Source: Campylobacter showae (GTDB lineage Bacteria; Campylobacterota; Campylobacteria; Campylobacterales; Campylobacteraceae). From it: a stretch of DNA of 64,000 bases. Made by a program: the position numbers and the translations under genes. Numbering within the stretch: the first letter of the stretch is position 1; each line of letters begins with the position of its first letter. The DNA is taken from positions 620,001 through 684,000 of the forward strand of contig NZ_UWOK01000001.1 in assembly GCF_900573985.1 (NCBI RefSeq), written 5' to 3'. Shown here in pieces: positions 8,954 through 17,905 of the stretch. The notes below the pieces were generated by a model that was given only the letters and a program-made list of their open reading frames with translations, had not been told where the DNA came from and searched no databases.

Positions 8954-11900
8954 ATGCATTCAAACACGTCGCGTAAATTTGCAAATTTACGCAGTAACAA
9001 GGGCTCAAATTTGCCTCTTTCGGCGCTCACCTGCTTGCTATTAGCCGCAAGCGGAGCTTATGCTTACACCGAGGCCGGCGTTTCAGGAAATACTTCTAGC
9101 TGGGAGAGTGCGGAGTATAAAAAAGACTGGGGACTAGTCTCTATGAACGCCTCTACGGCTTATGCGCTAGGCTTTAACGGTAGCGGAACAAAGATCGGCG
9201 TCATGGACTCGGGCGTACTTTTGAGCCACCCGGAGTTTCAAGATGGTAGGATTCATATCGTAAAAACTATCGGTAACTATAGCAAAAACGGCATGAGATA
9301 TCCCGATGCCGCGCTAGGAAACGGCCCGATAGATAAAAATCAGCCAGTAAAAGACGGTAAGCGAAATTTTAATAAAAACGACAACGGCGTGTTTAAAAAG
9401 GGTGAAGCTTTTAACGACGACGGTAGTTGGGTAAGGGGCGTAAACGACGCTCACGGCACCCACGTGGGCGGTACGATGGCGGCTAGTAGAGACGGTAGCG
9501 GCATGCACGGCGTGGCGTTTGGCGCACAACTATACTCTGCAAATACCGGCGGCAACGATAATATGACGTATGGACCAAACCAAGACTACAACTATTTCTT
9601 AAAAGGTTACAATGCCTTGGCTGATGCGGGCGCAAAGGTGATAAATAACAGCTGGGGTTCTAATAGGCGCGTAAATTCCTCTTTTGCGGGCGCACTCGGA
9701 TATAAGCCTACTTACGACTGGAGGGCCGTGCCTGAATACGACGTGGAATTTTACGACGTGGCCGTAGCCAATCAAACTACCGCGGCAAAAGACCATATAA
9801 ATTTAAAAGATATGAACGAGGCCAAAAAGGCTTATTATCAGTTCGTAACTAGCGGCGAAAAAAGCTTTTTGGATGCAGCCTACGAAGTGGCGGTAAAAAG
9901 AGGGGTTATTCAGGTATTTACGGCCGGAAACAGAAGCTTGATGGCTGAGTCTTTCACGCGTGCGGCATTGCCTTATTTTAGGCCGGATGCCGAGGATTAT
10001 TGGGTTAACGTTACTGGCCAAACGGGTGCGGACGGCTACCCTAATGATTCTAGCGAATATATAAGAGGATATAAGGCGTCCTCGGACATTCAGGAATTTA
10101 ACCTTGCCGGCCACTCGAAGTGGTGGACGATCGCTGCGCCGGCCGAGGAGATTTATTCTGCGTACGTTGAGCTTACCGACAATGCGACATACGGCAAGGC
10201 TATATATAAATCATCTGGCGGTACTTCTATGGCCGCTCCGCACGTTAGCGGGGCTTTGGGCGTCATAATGCAGCGCTATCCGTATATGAGTATCCCTCAG
10301 GTTAGAGAAACGATGCTAACTACGGCTAGACAAAGGACGCTAAGAGCCGGCCACGGCGCAGGCGGTATGCTAGAGCGTTGGGGTAGCGACGGCGAGGGCG
10401 TACCTAGTAACGTCTGGGGTTGGGGCATACTCGATCTTGGCAAGGCGATGTTCGGTCCTGGACAGTTTTTAGGAAACTTCGACGTCGCGATGGATCAAGA
10501 CGATATCTGGACAAATAACATTTCAGATGTCGCCATCAAATTTAGAAAAACCGAGGACGATAGCGATGCTGCGGCTTGGGCGGCTAGAAAAGCGGCTCTT
10601 AACGCCAAGTCAAATTTGAGCGCGGAAGAAAAAGCCGAGATGACCTTTGAAATCGCAAGAGAGCAGGCTAGGGTCGCAAGAGCGGCGGAGGGCTATGAAG
10701 GCTCGCTAACTAAAAGAGGAGACGGCGCTTTGACTCTTGCCGGAGACAATAGCTTTACCGGAGCTGTAAATATATACGGCGGTAAAATCTCGGCTCTAAA
10801 TCAATCAATCTCTTCTTCAAGAAGCATAAACGTCCATAACGGCGGCGAATTTGAAGTTTTAAACGCTCTTACTTACCAAACTCCAAGCGCGGGCGGTTTC
10901 GTGAGCACGACCAGGGCAAGCGACGCTACGCAAGTTAATGCCGTTATAAACGCGGGCGGCGCATTTGTAGTTAACGACGGCGCTCATAATCTAAATTTAA
11001 CATTTAAAGAGGGCTCTTTATTAAAGGCTGCATTGCTATCAAACGCCGAGCTTGCAAATTTGGCGGCAAATCCGACTCTAAAGAAAACCATAAACGCAAG
11101 CGGAAACTTCGCGGGGGTAAATTTAGCTAAGGTCGAGGATAGCTATGCGTTCTTTAAAACCGCTAAAGAAACTGTTGGCGGCTCAAATTTAGCTCTTTCT
11201 TTGCAAAAAGGCAAAAGCATGGAGGAGGTAGCCTCTACTAGCGCCGAGAAGTCGTTTGCTAGATTGGTCGAGGCAAATCCTAGTAGCGCTATTTATTCGT
11301 CTATGCTCGGAGCGGATCGTAACACGGCGGCCGCATACTTTGGCGCTTTTTCAAACGATCTAGACTTTAAAGCGCAAAACAACTCCGCCGTAGACTCGTT
11401 TATGTTAGCAAATTCTGTTAAAAACAAAAACGGCGCTAAAAGAGCCGATATCGACACGGGAGTCGAGCTTTGGTTGCTTAGCAGCGCAAGCAGGGTGACT
11501 TCTGACAATAACGCCGGCGGCAGACTAGGCACGAACGCATTTACGAATTTAGTTGGCGTCGATTTTCTAGTGGGAGATAGCTCAAAAGCAGGCGTATTCG
11601 TAGGCCTTGGCAAAACAAATCACAAGCTAGGCGATAGCAAAGCGGTAAAAAGCAAAGACGCGCATGCGGGTATCTACGGCGATATAGGACTTGATCCTAT
11701 CAAAATTAGCCTAGGCGCTATCTACTCGAAATTTGATCAAGAAAAAAGAGTCGTTAACTCATACGCTCCTTTGGCTTACGAGTATAAAGATGCTGACGCG
11801 TCCGCTATCAGCGCATTTGCCCAGATCGCCTATACGGGGCTAAGCTATGAAAACGGCTTTAGTTTAGAGCCTTATGCGGGGCTAACCTATATCCGCTTTA

Positions 11901-12262
11901 AAAACGACGATGTAGCAAATTCTTTGGTACAGATCAGAAACGAGGATAGAGATTTGCAAGTAGCAAGCGTGGGCGTAAAACCTAGTATCGCATTTACCAT
12001 GGACGGCGTAGGCCTAGTCGCAAAAGCCGATGTAGCCTACAACCGCTTCCTAGGCGATAAAACTCCGAGCGCTCATATGAACGTTACAGGCCTTGGCGCA
12101 ACTAAACTAGAGGGTGAAAAGCTAAAAGATCTAGCCACTACCGAGCTTGGTATCGAGGCTGCATTTACCAGAAATTTTAGAGTCGGCCTTAGCTACGTTG
12201 GAGCATACGGCAGCAATGTAAAATCAAACGGCGTAAACGCCAAATTTAGTTGGGCGTTTTAA
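8954..12262 (+). CDS. Subtilisin-family (S8) serine protease autotransporter
   Basis: The 1102-residue protein has a long signal peptide (about residues 1-37, LSALTCLLLAASGAYAYTEA). The S8 catalytic triad is visible: Asp85 in IGVMDSGVLLSHPEF, His167 in NDAHGTHVGGTMA and Ser425 in SGGTSMAAPHVSGALG. A passenger stem follows, with the autotransporter-associated repeat KRGDGALTLAGDNSFTGAVN near residues 590-610. The C-terminal 270 or so residues form an autotransporter beta-barrel ending in the aromatic FSWAF. The protein should be secreted to the cell surface and could process surface or host proteins, as SphB1/NalP-type enzymes do. It is monocistronic, with its own promoter and two downstream hairpins. 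The target is unknown. Confidence 0.93.
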   Translation: MHSNTSRKFANLRSNKGSNLPLSALTCLLLAASGAYAYTEAGVSGNTSSWESAEYKKDWGLVSMNASTAYALGFNGSGTKIGVMDSGVLLSHPEFQDGRIHIVKTIGNYSKNGMRYPDAALGNGPIDKNQPVKDGKRNFNKNDNGVFKKGEAFNDDGSWVRGVNDAHGTHVGGTMAASRDGSGMHGVAFGAQLYSANTGGNDNMTYGPNQDYNYFLKGYNALADAGAKVINNSWGSNRRVNSSFAGALGYKPTYDWRAVPEYDVEFYDVAVANQTTAAKDHINLKDMNEAKKAYYQFVTSGEKSFLDAAYEVAVKRGVIQVFTAGNRSLMAESFTRAALPYFRPDAEDYWVNVTGQTGADGYPNDSSEYIRGYKASSDIQEFNLAGHSKWWTIAAPAEEIYSAYVELTDNATYGKAIYKSSGGTSMAAPHVSGALGVIMQRYPYMSIPQVRETMLTTARQRTLRAGHGAGGMLERWGSDGEGVPSNVWGWGILDLGKAMFGPGQFLGNFDVAMDQDDIWTNNISDVAIKFRKTEDDSDAAAWAARKAALNAKSNLSAEEKAEMTFEIAREQARVARAAEGYEGSLTKRGDGALTLAGDNSFTGAVNIYGGKISALNQSISSSRSINVHNGGEFEVLNALTYQTPSAGGFVSTTRASDATQVNAVINAGGAFVVNDGAHNLNLTFKEGSLLKAALLSNAELANLAANPTLKKTINASGNFAGVNLAKVEDSYAFFKTAKETVGGSNLALSLQKGKSMEEVASTSAEKSFARLVEANPSSAIYSSMLGADRNTAAAYFGAFSNDLDFKAQNNSAVDSFMLANSVKNKNGAKRADIDTGVELWLLSSASRVTSDNNAGGRLGTNAFTNLVGVDFLVGDSSKAGVFVGLGKTNHKLGDSKAVKSKDAHAGIYGDIGLDPIKISLGAIYSKFDQEKRVVNSYAPLAYEYKDADASAISAFAQIAYTGLSYENGFSLEPYAGLTYIRFKNDDVANSLVQIRNEDRDLQVASVGVKPSIAFTMDGVGLVAKADVAYNRFLGDKTPSAHMNVTGLGATKLEGEKLKDLATTELGIEAAFTRNFRVGLSYVGAYGSNVKSNGVNAKFSWAF

Positions 12263-12294
12263 TCTTTTGGATTAAAAGCTTAAATTTGCCTAGA

Positions 12295-12318
12295 GCGAGC
12301 TAAATTTACTTAGCTCGC
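12295..12318 (+). terminator. Hairpin after the autotransporter gene
   Basis: Perfect 9-bp arms GCGAGCTAA (12295-12303) and TTAGCTCGC (12310-12318) lie 33 bases after the autotransporter stop. A T-rich run starts about 20 bases later, so this is a plausible terminator though not a canonical one. Confidence 0.5.
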
Positions 12319-12350
12319 GACGGGTTCAAATTTGATTTTTTTTTAAATTT

Positions 12351-12390
12351 GCCGCATTTTGGAGATAGAAATTCGTCTCGAAAATGCGGC
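12351..12390. terminator. Long hairpin between convergent genes
   Basis: GCCGCATTTT-G-GAGA faces TCTC-G-AAAATGCGGC, giving 10 + 4 paired bases around one mismatch with a 10-base loop (TAGAAATTCG). An eight-plus T run precedes it on the plus strand, that is, follows it on the minus strand. It could terminate transcription in either direction between the autotransporter gene and the convergent Sel1 gene. Confidence 0.55.
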
Positions 12391-12565
12391 TTAGAAAATT
12401 AAGCGGATAGATACGACTTGCGCCGCTGCTTGTAAGATATCTTAACGTCTACTTCGATATTTTAGTAATTGTGCCTTAAAAAACTACAAATACAGTTTGG
12501 TAAAGTAAGAGAAATCATGATTAGCGTCCCCGTTAATCGGCAAGAAACTGACCGCGGATCTAACG

Positions 12566-13621
12566 CTAGTAGCCTTTTTCGTTTAGCTTTCTGTAATTAT
12601 CACATCCTAACTGAAGTCCTAAATCACAAGCCCTACCAAAATATTGCTTTGCAGTGGGAAAATCTTGTTTTACGCCTTGACCATTTGCATACAAAATCCC
12701 TAAGTTAGAGCAACCCCCAGCCTCTCCACTATCACAAGCTTTTTGATATAGCTGGGCTGCTTTTTGGTAATCTTGTTTTACGCCTTGACCATTTGCATAC
12801 AAAATCCCTAAGTTAGAGCAACCCCCAGCCTCTCCACTATCACAAGCTTTTTGATATAGCTGGGCTGCTTTTTGGTAATCTTGTTTTATACCTTGACCGT
12901 TTTGGTATAAAAACCCTAAGTTAACGCAACCCCCAGCCTCTCCACTATCACAAGCTTTTTGATAAAGCTGGGCTGCTTTTTGGTAATCTTGTTTTACGCC
13001 TTGACCTTTTTTGTATAAAACCCCTAAGTTAGAGCAACCCTTAGCCTCTCCCCCATCACAAGCTTTTTGATAAAGCTCAGCAGTTTTTTGGTAATTTTGT
13101 TTTACACCTTGACCGTTGTGATATAAAACCCCTAAATTATAGCAACCCTTAGCCTCTCCCCCATCACAAGCTTTTTGATAAAGCTCAGCAGTTTTTTGGT
13201 AATTTTGTTTTACACCTTGACCGTTGTGATATAAAACCCCTAAATTATAGCAACCCCCAGCATCTCCACTATCACAAGCTTTTTGATAAAGCTCAGCAGT
13301 TTTTTGGTAATTTTGTTTTACACCTTGACCGTTGTGATATAAAACCCCTAAATTATTACAACCCCCAGCATCTCCACTATCACAAGCTTTTTGATAAAGC
13401 TGGGCTGCTTTTTGGTAATCTTGATTTACACCTTGACCGTTTTTGTATAAAACCCCTAAATTATTACAACCCTTAGCCTCTCCTCCATCACAAGCTTTTT
13501 GATAAAGCTGGGCTGCTTTTTGGTAGTCGCCTTTATTGTAAGCTTCTTTTCCCAATTCAGCAAGATCTTTGGAAAATCCAATAGAAAATAAAACTACAAG
13601 TAAAACTAAAATTCTTTTCAT
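12566..13621 (-). CDS. Secreted Sel1-repeat cysteine-rich protein (Hcp-like)
   Basis: The 351-residue protein has a signal peptide (MKRILVLLVVLFSIGFSKD) and then nine Sel1-like repeats: eight of exactly 36 residues (32-319) plus a 32-residue terminal unit. Each repeat holds a CDxGxxxGC cysteine pair that would form a disulfide, as in the Helicobacter cysteine-rich proteins. Repeats 7 and 8 are identical. Hcp proteins are secreted, bind ligands and stimulate immunity; a beta-lactamase role was proposed for HcpA. The gene has an AAAGGAG ribosome site and is convergent with the autotransporter gene. Function here is inferred from the fold only. Confidence 0.88.
   Translation of the reverse strand: MKRILVLLVVLFSIGFSKDLAELGKEAYNKGDYQKAAQLYQKACDGGEAKGCNNLGVLYKNGQGVNQDYQKAAQLYQKACDSGDAGGCNNLGVLYHNGQGVKQNYQKTAELYQKACDSGDAGGCYNLGVLYHNGQGVKQNYQKTAELYQKACDGGEAKGCYNLGVLYHNGQGVKQNYQKTAELYQKACDGGEAKGCSNLGVLYKKGQGVKQDYQKAAQLYQKACDSGEAGGCVNLGFLYQNGQGIKQDYQKAAQLYQKACDSGEAGGCSNLGILYANGQGVKQDYQKAAQLYQKACDSGEAGGCSNLGILYANGQGVKQDFPTAKQYFGRACDLGLQLGCDNYRKLNEKGY
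12665..13528 (-). repeat. Tandem 108-bp coding repeat array (8 units)
   Basis: Eight in-frame 108-bp units encode the 36-residue Sel1 repeats. Neighbouring units are near-identical at the DNA level, including two protein-identical copies at the 3' end of the gene. Such an array can gain or lose units by recombination without breaking the frame. Confidence 0.9.
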
Positions 13622-13985
13622 CTCTACTCCTTTATATATAAAATATTTAAATTGTATTTTGTCTTTTTTGGGCTTAGATTGTTATTAATTATTTTGGCTC
13701 GAGGTAAACTAAGCGGATTTTAGCCGCAACGGTATCATATCTAAATGCTACTTTGCTACGTTTTGCCTACAAGAACGCGGTTTTCATCGAAACCTACCGG
13801 CGCTTATATCGGCACTAAATTTTGCCGAATAAATTTAAAAAGCCTATTTATTATTTTGTGCAGTTATAAATAATACCAAAATATTTTTCTTATACTTTAA
13901 ATATGATTTATCTCAAAAATTTAATAAATAATAAGCTTTGCGGGGGTACAATTTCATTTAACAAATACCTTTAAAAGGAGCAAAA
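13622..13985. other. Divergent intergenic region, Sel1 gene / nik operon
   Basis: This 364-base gap separates divergent genes and holds the control region of the nickel operon: the palindrome at 13849-13875, a possible -10 (TACAAT at 13947-13952) and an AAAGGAG ribosome site. The segment 13690-13830 shows no gene that I can support. Confidence 0.6.
13849..13875. promoter_or_regulatory. NikR-like operator candidate
   Basis: An exact inverted repeat: TATTATTT (13849-13856), 11 bases, AAATAATA (13868-13875), about 110 bases before the nickel operon. Epsilonproteobacterial NikR binds AT-rich dyads of the TATTATT/AATAATA kind. Known NikR biology and the position support the assignment; no nikR gene is in the window. 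Confidence 0.45.
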
Positions 13986-14732
13986 ATGAAAATCAAGTCT
14001 TTGGCGCTTATGCTTTTAGGCGTTAGCGCTTATGCGCATTTTGGTATGGTCGTACCGTCAAATTCGACCGTAGACGACGAAAAAGGGGCGAATTTGCAGA
14101 TTACTTACAAATTTACCCATCCTTTTGAGGGCGATATGATGAACCTGGTCCTTCCAAACGAGGCGGGCGTTTTCGTAAACGGTAAAAAAGAGGCGATAAA
14201 AGGCCTAAAAGAGCTAAAAGAGGATAAATTTAGCTACTTTACGGCTAGCTACGACGTAAAAGAGCCTGGCATCTATCAGTTTTATATGGATCCAAAGCCC
14301 TATTTCGAGCCTGCGGAGGATAAATTTATAAGGCATATAACAAAAACCGTCGTAGATGCATATGGCTACGGCGAGGGCTGGGATAAACCGGCTGGGCTAA
14401 AAGCCGAGATAGTGCCGCTAACGCGACCGTACGGGCTTTATAAGGGAAATTTATTTTCAGGCGTGGTTTATTATAAAGGAAAACCCGCTAAAAACGTAAC
14501 CGTCGAGGTAGAGTACTATAATACCAAAGGGCTAAAAGCTCCGTCCGATGCGCACGTAACTCAGGTCGTAAACACTAACGAGCAGGGCGAATTTAGTTTT
14601 GCGATGCCGCTTGAGGGCTGGTGGGGATTTGCCGCGCTGATAGACGACGATCAAAAGATCAAACACGAGGGCAAAGAGTATCCAGTGGAGCTTGGAGCCG
14701 TCATCTGGGTGCAAACCAAAGAGTATAAATAA
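13986..14732 (+). CDS. nikK: Periplasmic DUF4198 component of a nickel ECF transporter
   Basis: The 248-residue protein has a short signal peptide (MKIKSLALMLLGVSAYA) followed at once by HFGMVVPSN, so a histidine becomes the mature N-terminus and can bind metal. DUF4198 features are THPFEGDMMNLVLP, the late VEVEYYNTKG beta region, and GWWGFAALIDDD near the end. NikK-type proteins accompany NikMLQO in epsilon- and deltaproteobacteria. The stop shares one base with the nikM ATG (TAATG). It carries an AAAGGAG site. Cobalt is an alternative substrate. Confidence 0.8.
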   Translation: MKIKSLALMLLGVSAYAHFGMVVPSNSTVDDEKGANLQITYKFTHPFEGDMMNLVLPNEAGVFVNGKKEAIKGLKELKEDKFSYFTASYDVKEPGIYQFYMDPKPYFEPAEDKFIRHITKTVVDAYGYGEGWDKPAGLKAEIVPLTRPYGLYKGNLFSGVVYYKGKPAKNVTVEVEYYNTKGLKAPSDAHVTQVVNTNEQGEFSFAMPLEGWWGFAALIDDDQKIKHEGKEYPVELGAVIWVQTKEYK

Positions 14733-15319
14733 TGCACATAAGCGAAGGCGTTTTAAAGCCTGAAATCATCGTGCCTTGTTCGGCAGTTTGCGTCGTTTTG
14801 GTCTCAAGCTTGATTTACAAGCTAAAAACGAGCGAGATACCAAAAGTAGCGGCCGTCAGCGCGATGTTTTTTATGGCGTCCTTTATCCACTTGCCCATCG
14901 GCGTTACCTCGATACATCTCGTGCTAAGCGGCCTTGCGGGGGCGTTTTTGGGTGCAAATGCTGTTTTGGCTATTTTTATCGCGCTATTTTTTCAGGCCTT
15001 GCTTTTTGGTTACGGCGGCCTGAGCGCGCTTGGCGTAAATTTGCTCATCATTGCTTCTCCGGCGCTTCTTAGCCCATATCTTTTAAAGCTTTCTTTTAAG
15101 CGATATAGATCGTTTTTCTGGTTTTTGATAGGGTTTTTGCCTATACTTTGCTCTTCGGTTTTGCTCTCCTTGACGCTTGTTTTAAATGGCAAAGAGTTTG
15201 CGCCCGTGGCCGCACTTGTTTTTACTTCAAATTTAGCCCTAATGGCGCTTGAGGGGATCATCTCGCTTTTTGCGCTTTCTTTTATTTATAGGGTTAAAAA
15301 GGATCTTTTGATTTGCTAA
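14732..15319 (+). CDS. nikM: ECF nickel/cobalt transporter substrate-binding membrane protein (CbiM/NikM)
   Basis: The 195-residue multi-helix membrane protein begins MHISEGVL, the conserved Met-His N-terminus that coordinates the metal ion in CbiM/NikM. HLPIGVTSIHLVLSGLAGAFLG and GYGGLSALGVNLL are further family motifs. It forms the S-component of an energy-coupling-factor importer with NikQ and NikO. It sits in a fully overlapping operon (nikK-M-L-Q-O). Nickel would serve hydrogenase or another Ni enzyme outside the window. Confidence 0.88.
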   Translation: MHISEGVLKPEIIVPCSAVCVVLVSSLIYKLKTSEIPKVAAVSAMFFMASFIHLPIGVTSIHLVLSGLAGAFLGANAVLAIFIALFFQALLFGYGGLSALGVNLLIIASPALLSPYLLKLSFKRYRSFFWFLIGFLPILCSSVLLSLTLVLNGKEFAPVAALVFTSNLALMALEGIISLFALSFIYRVKKDLLIC

Positions 15320-15765
15320 AAATATTTTTGATTATGCTTTTTGCAAGCTTCCTAAACGCGCACTCCCTAAAAGGCTTTGCAAAGCAAGAGGGCGAATTTA
15401 TCGAGATAAAAAGCTATTTTTACGGAAATTCTCCTTGTAAAAACTGCCCAGTATCTTTTATAAAAGACGGTGCCCAGATAGGAGGCGCGCAAACTGATGA
15501 AAACGGCTTTGCCAGAGCTAAAATCCCCGCAGATGAATTTGAAATCTTGATCGACGGCGGACTAGCGCACGAAAAAAGGATCAAATTTACCGCAAACAAA
15601 GCCGAGCTAAAAAGCACCGAAAGTAACGCATCAAGCGATGCCTCAAATGTTAAATTTGACGAAAGCGAGGAGGATTTTGGGGCTTACGCGCTTAAATTTA
15701 TCCTTGCGTTTTTGGGAATCGGGCTGTTTTTTGGCGGAATTTATCTGGTAAAAAGAGGCAAATGA
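15313..15765 (+). CDS. nikL: NikL-like accessory protein of the nickel transporter
   Basis: The 150-residue protein starts at TTG, overlapping the nikM end by 7 bases. It has a signal peptide (MLKIFLIMLFASFLNA) directly followed by HSLKGFA, again exposing a histidine near the mature N-terminus. A CKNCP motif follows, then an acidic linker rich in Ser/Glu, and one membrane helix at the C-terminus (FILAFLGIGLFFGGIYLV) before the basic end KRGK. That matches the NikL/NikN partner topology in ECF metal importers. Identity rests on topology and operon position. Confidence 0.7.
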   Translation: MLKIFLIMLFASFLNAHSLKGFAKQEGEFIEIKSYFYGNSPCKNCPVSFIKDGAQIGGAQTDENGFARAKIPADEFEILIDGGLAHEKRIKFTANKAELKSTESNASSDASNVKFDESEEDFGAYALKFILAFLGIGLFFGGIYLVKRGK

Positions 15766-16409
15766 ACCTATCCGTTTTGCTCGTTTGCTTTACTTTTTTT
15801 AGTTTCAAAGTCTCGCTTTCAAGCGCTACGGACGCCGTTTTCATCGCGCCCGTGATATTTTTAGCGATTTTAAATTTTAAAAATCTTTTTGAAATTTTAA
15901 AATCCGTTTTAAAACTAAATATTTTTATAATCTTAGTCGTCTTAAGCCTCGTACTTTACGGAGAGTACGCGCTTGCAAAGCTGATATTCGTAAGGTCGAA
16001 TTTGATCATACTTTTTGGACGGCTGGCCTTTTATAGGAGTGATTATTTTAGTATCGCGCTTGCCGTTTCGTCGCTAAATTTAGGCGACAAGCTAACGGCG
16101 ATTTTTTATTTTAGCGCCAAATTTACGGCTGATCTTAAAACGATATTTACAAGGCTAAAAAAGACTCTAAAAGTTCGGGGATTTGAGCCTAAAGCCTCGC
16201 TTTTTACCTATAAAATTTACGCAAATTTAGTCGCTATGCTCTTTTTGGAGGCGTTTTATAAGGCGAGCGTCCTTGAAAAGACCTTCGTTTGCAAGGGGTT
16301 TGACGGCAAGCTTTATGGAGATAAAAGCCTCAAAATAGGCGCGAAAGACGCCGTTATAATCGCTTTAACGGCGTGCTGTTATATTTTTAGTTTAGGAGTC
16401 ACGATATGA
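15762..16409 (+). CDS. nikQ: ECF transporter transmembrane protein (CbiQ/NikQ)
   Basis: The 215-residue membrane protein has several helices in the first 110 residues and a basic coupling region, IFTRLKKTLKVRGFEPKASL, resembling the CbiQ/EcfT Arg-containing helices that contact the ATPase. LEKTFVCKGFDG is a second typical CbiQ stretch. It overlaps nikL and nikO by 4 bases each (ATGA). With NikO it forms the energising module. Confidence 0.85.
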   Translation: MNLSVLLVCFTFFSFKVSLSSATDAVFIAPVIFLAILNFKNLFEILKSVLKLNIFIILVVLSLVLYGEYALAKLIFVRSNLIILFGRLAFYRSDYFSIALAVSSLNLGDKLTAIFYFSAKFTADLKTIFTRLKKTLKVRGFEPKASLFTYKIYANLVAMLFLEAFYKASVLEKTFVCKGFDGKLYGDKSLKIGAKDAVIIALTACCYIFSLGVTI

Positions 16410-17056
16410 GCTGCACGATAAGCCTAAAAAACGTCTGCGCAAAAATAGGTGAAAGAACGCTTTTTGAAAATCTAAATTTAAACGCGACGCACAAAGACAA
16501 AATCGCACTAATAGGCCCAAACGGCTGCGGTAAAAGCACTTTGCTAGAGATAATGGCGGGGCTTAAAGCGCCTTGCGGCGGGCATATAGAGCTTTTTCAC
16601 CATAAAATTTCAAATTTAGACGAGTACAAGCCGTTTCGCCGCGACGTGGGCTATCTTTTTCAGGAAAGCAACGATTGCTTTATCTGTCCTAGCGTGCTTG
16701 ACGACGTGATGTTTTCGCTACTTAGCCGCGGCGAGGACGAGGACGGCTCTCGCGCAAAAGCAGAGGAAATTTTACGCGAGCTTGAAATTTGGCATCTAAA
16801 AGACGAGATCGTTTTTGACCTCTCAGGAGGCGAGAAAAAGCTCGTCGCACTAGCTGGGATACTGGTGGCCGAGCCTAAAATTTTACTACTTGACGAGCCT
16901 ACGACCGCGCTTGATGCGGATATGCAAAGAAGGATAGCCGCTATCTTAAAATCCCTCGACGTCACGCAGATAATCGTCTCTCACGACAAAGAATTTATAA
17001 GCGACGTAGCAAGCGTAATGTACCGCCTGACAAAAAACGGACTAGAGCCGATATAA
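16406..17056 (+). CDS. nikO: ECF transporter ATPase (CbiO/NikO)
   Basis: The 216-residue ABC ATPase carries Walker A GPNGCGKST, a Q-loop in VGYLFQESNDCFICPSV, signature LSGGEKKLVALA, Walker B ILLLDEPTTALD and the switch His in IIVSHDKEFI. The Q-loop sequence fits CbiO rather than exporters. It is last in the nik operon. A role in also powering the ATPase-less ModAB-like pair that follows is conceivable but unsupported. Confidence 0.9.
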   Translation: MSCTISLKNVCAKIGERTLFENLNLNATHKDKIALIGPNGCGKSTLLEIMAGLKAPCGGHIELFHHKISNLDEYKPFRRDVGYLFQESNDCFICPSVLDDVMFSLLSRGEDEDGSRAKAEEILRELEIWHLKDEIVFDLSGGEKKLVALAGILVAEPKILLLDEPTTALDADMQRRIAAILKSLDVTQIIVSHDKEFISDVASVMYRLTKNGLEPI

Positions 17057-17165
17057 AATATCCTTATTTATACTTCTTTAAAAAAGCTCCGAAAACAGCA
17101 AAATTTATCAATGTATAATGATATATTTCATAAAATTACCAAATTTTATTTCAAAGGAGAATTTT

Positions 17166-17867
17166 ATGAAAAAATTACTACTTATTTCTATCGCGGCTGC
17201 GGTTGCCTTTTGCGGTGAAAGTTTGCTCGTGGGTGCTGGCGGCGGATATAAAAAACCGGTCAGCGAAGTGATAGAAAATCTCAAAAAAGACGGCGTGCAG
17301 ATCGAGGGCGCGTTTGCAAATTTGGGCCAGATAACTATCCAGGCAAAAGAGGGCAAGATGGCCGCGATCGTGGGCGATGAGGCATTTTTAAAGAAAACGG
17401 ATCTAGATATAAAGGGCTACGAGCGCATCGGCAAGGGTGCTTTGGTGCTAGTCACGCCAAAAGGCAAGCAGATAAAAGACGTATCTGAGCTAAAAAATCT
17501 CGCCAAAATCGCGATGCCCGATGCCAAAAAAGCGATCTACGGCGTGAGGACGACGGAGTTTTTGAAAAACTCGGGACTAGAGGCCGATCTAGCGCCTAAG
17601 ATGCTACCGGTCGCGGGCGTACCGCAAGTAGTCGCCTACGTCACGAACGGCGAAGTGGACGCTGGCTTTATCAACTCGACCGAGGCTGTGGCTAGAGAGG
17701 GCGAGTTTGGCAGCGCGATCTACATCGACGAGGCGCTTTATAGCCCCGTTTTTATCTCGGCGGCAAAGCTTGCCGCGTGCGAGGGTAACGAGGCGTGCGC
17801 TAAATTTATAGACGAGATAAAAACTCCTCGCTCGAAGAAAATTTTCGCTAAATTCGGGCTAAAATAA
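17166..17867 (+). CDS. Molybdate-type ABC transporter substrate-binding protein
   Basis: The 233-residue protein starts at MKKLLLISIAAAVAFCGES, an ATG with an AAAGGAG site; an upstream in-frame start would add non-signal residues. After the signal peptide comes LLVGAGGGYKKPVSEVI, then ALVLVTPKGKQI, VRTTEFLKNSGLE and VVAYVTNGEVDAGFINSTEAV. These are hallmarks of the ModA/PBP-II oxyanion-binding fold. The ligand could be molybdate or tungstate, both relevant to the formate dehydrogenase downstream. The first ligand loop reads GAGGG instead of the usual A-S-S, so substrate is uncertain. Confidence 0.75.
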   Translation: MKKLLLISIAAAVAFCGESLLVGAGGGYKKPVSEVIENLKKDGVQIEGAFANLGQITIQAKEGKMAAIVGDEAFLKKTDLDIKGYERIGKGALVLVTPKGKQIKDVSELKNLAKIAMPDAKKAIYGVRTTEFLKNSGLEADLAPKMLPVAGVPQVVAYVTNGEVDAGFINSTEAVAREGEFGSAIYIDEALYSPVFISAAKLAACEGNEACAKFIDEIKTPRSKKIFAKFGLK

Positions 17868-17905
17868 TTTAAATTGAAGGCTTTTAGCTCGGTTAAATTT
17901 GTCTT

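Noticed and set aside
12469-12708. Open frame of 79 codons on the plus strand
   Set aside because: Most of it is antisense to the repeat-encoding end of the Sel1 gene and it lacks a ribosome site; it is a shadow of the repeats.
12665-13528. CRISPR-like array of regular repeats
   Set aside because: Units are contiguous 108-bp coding repeats without spacers and translate to Sel1 repeats.
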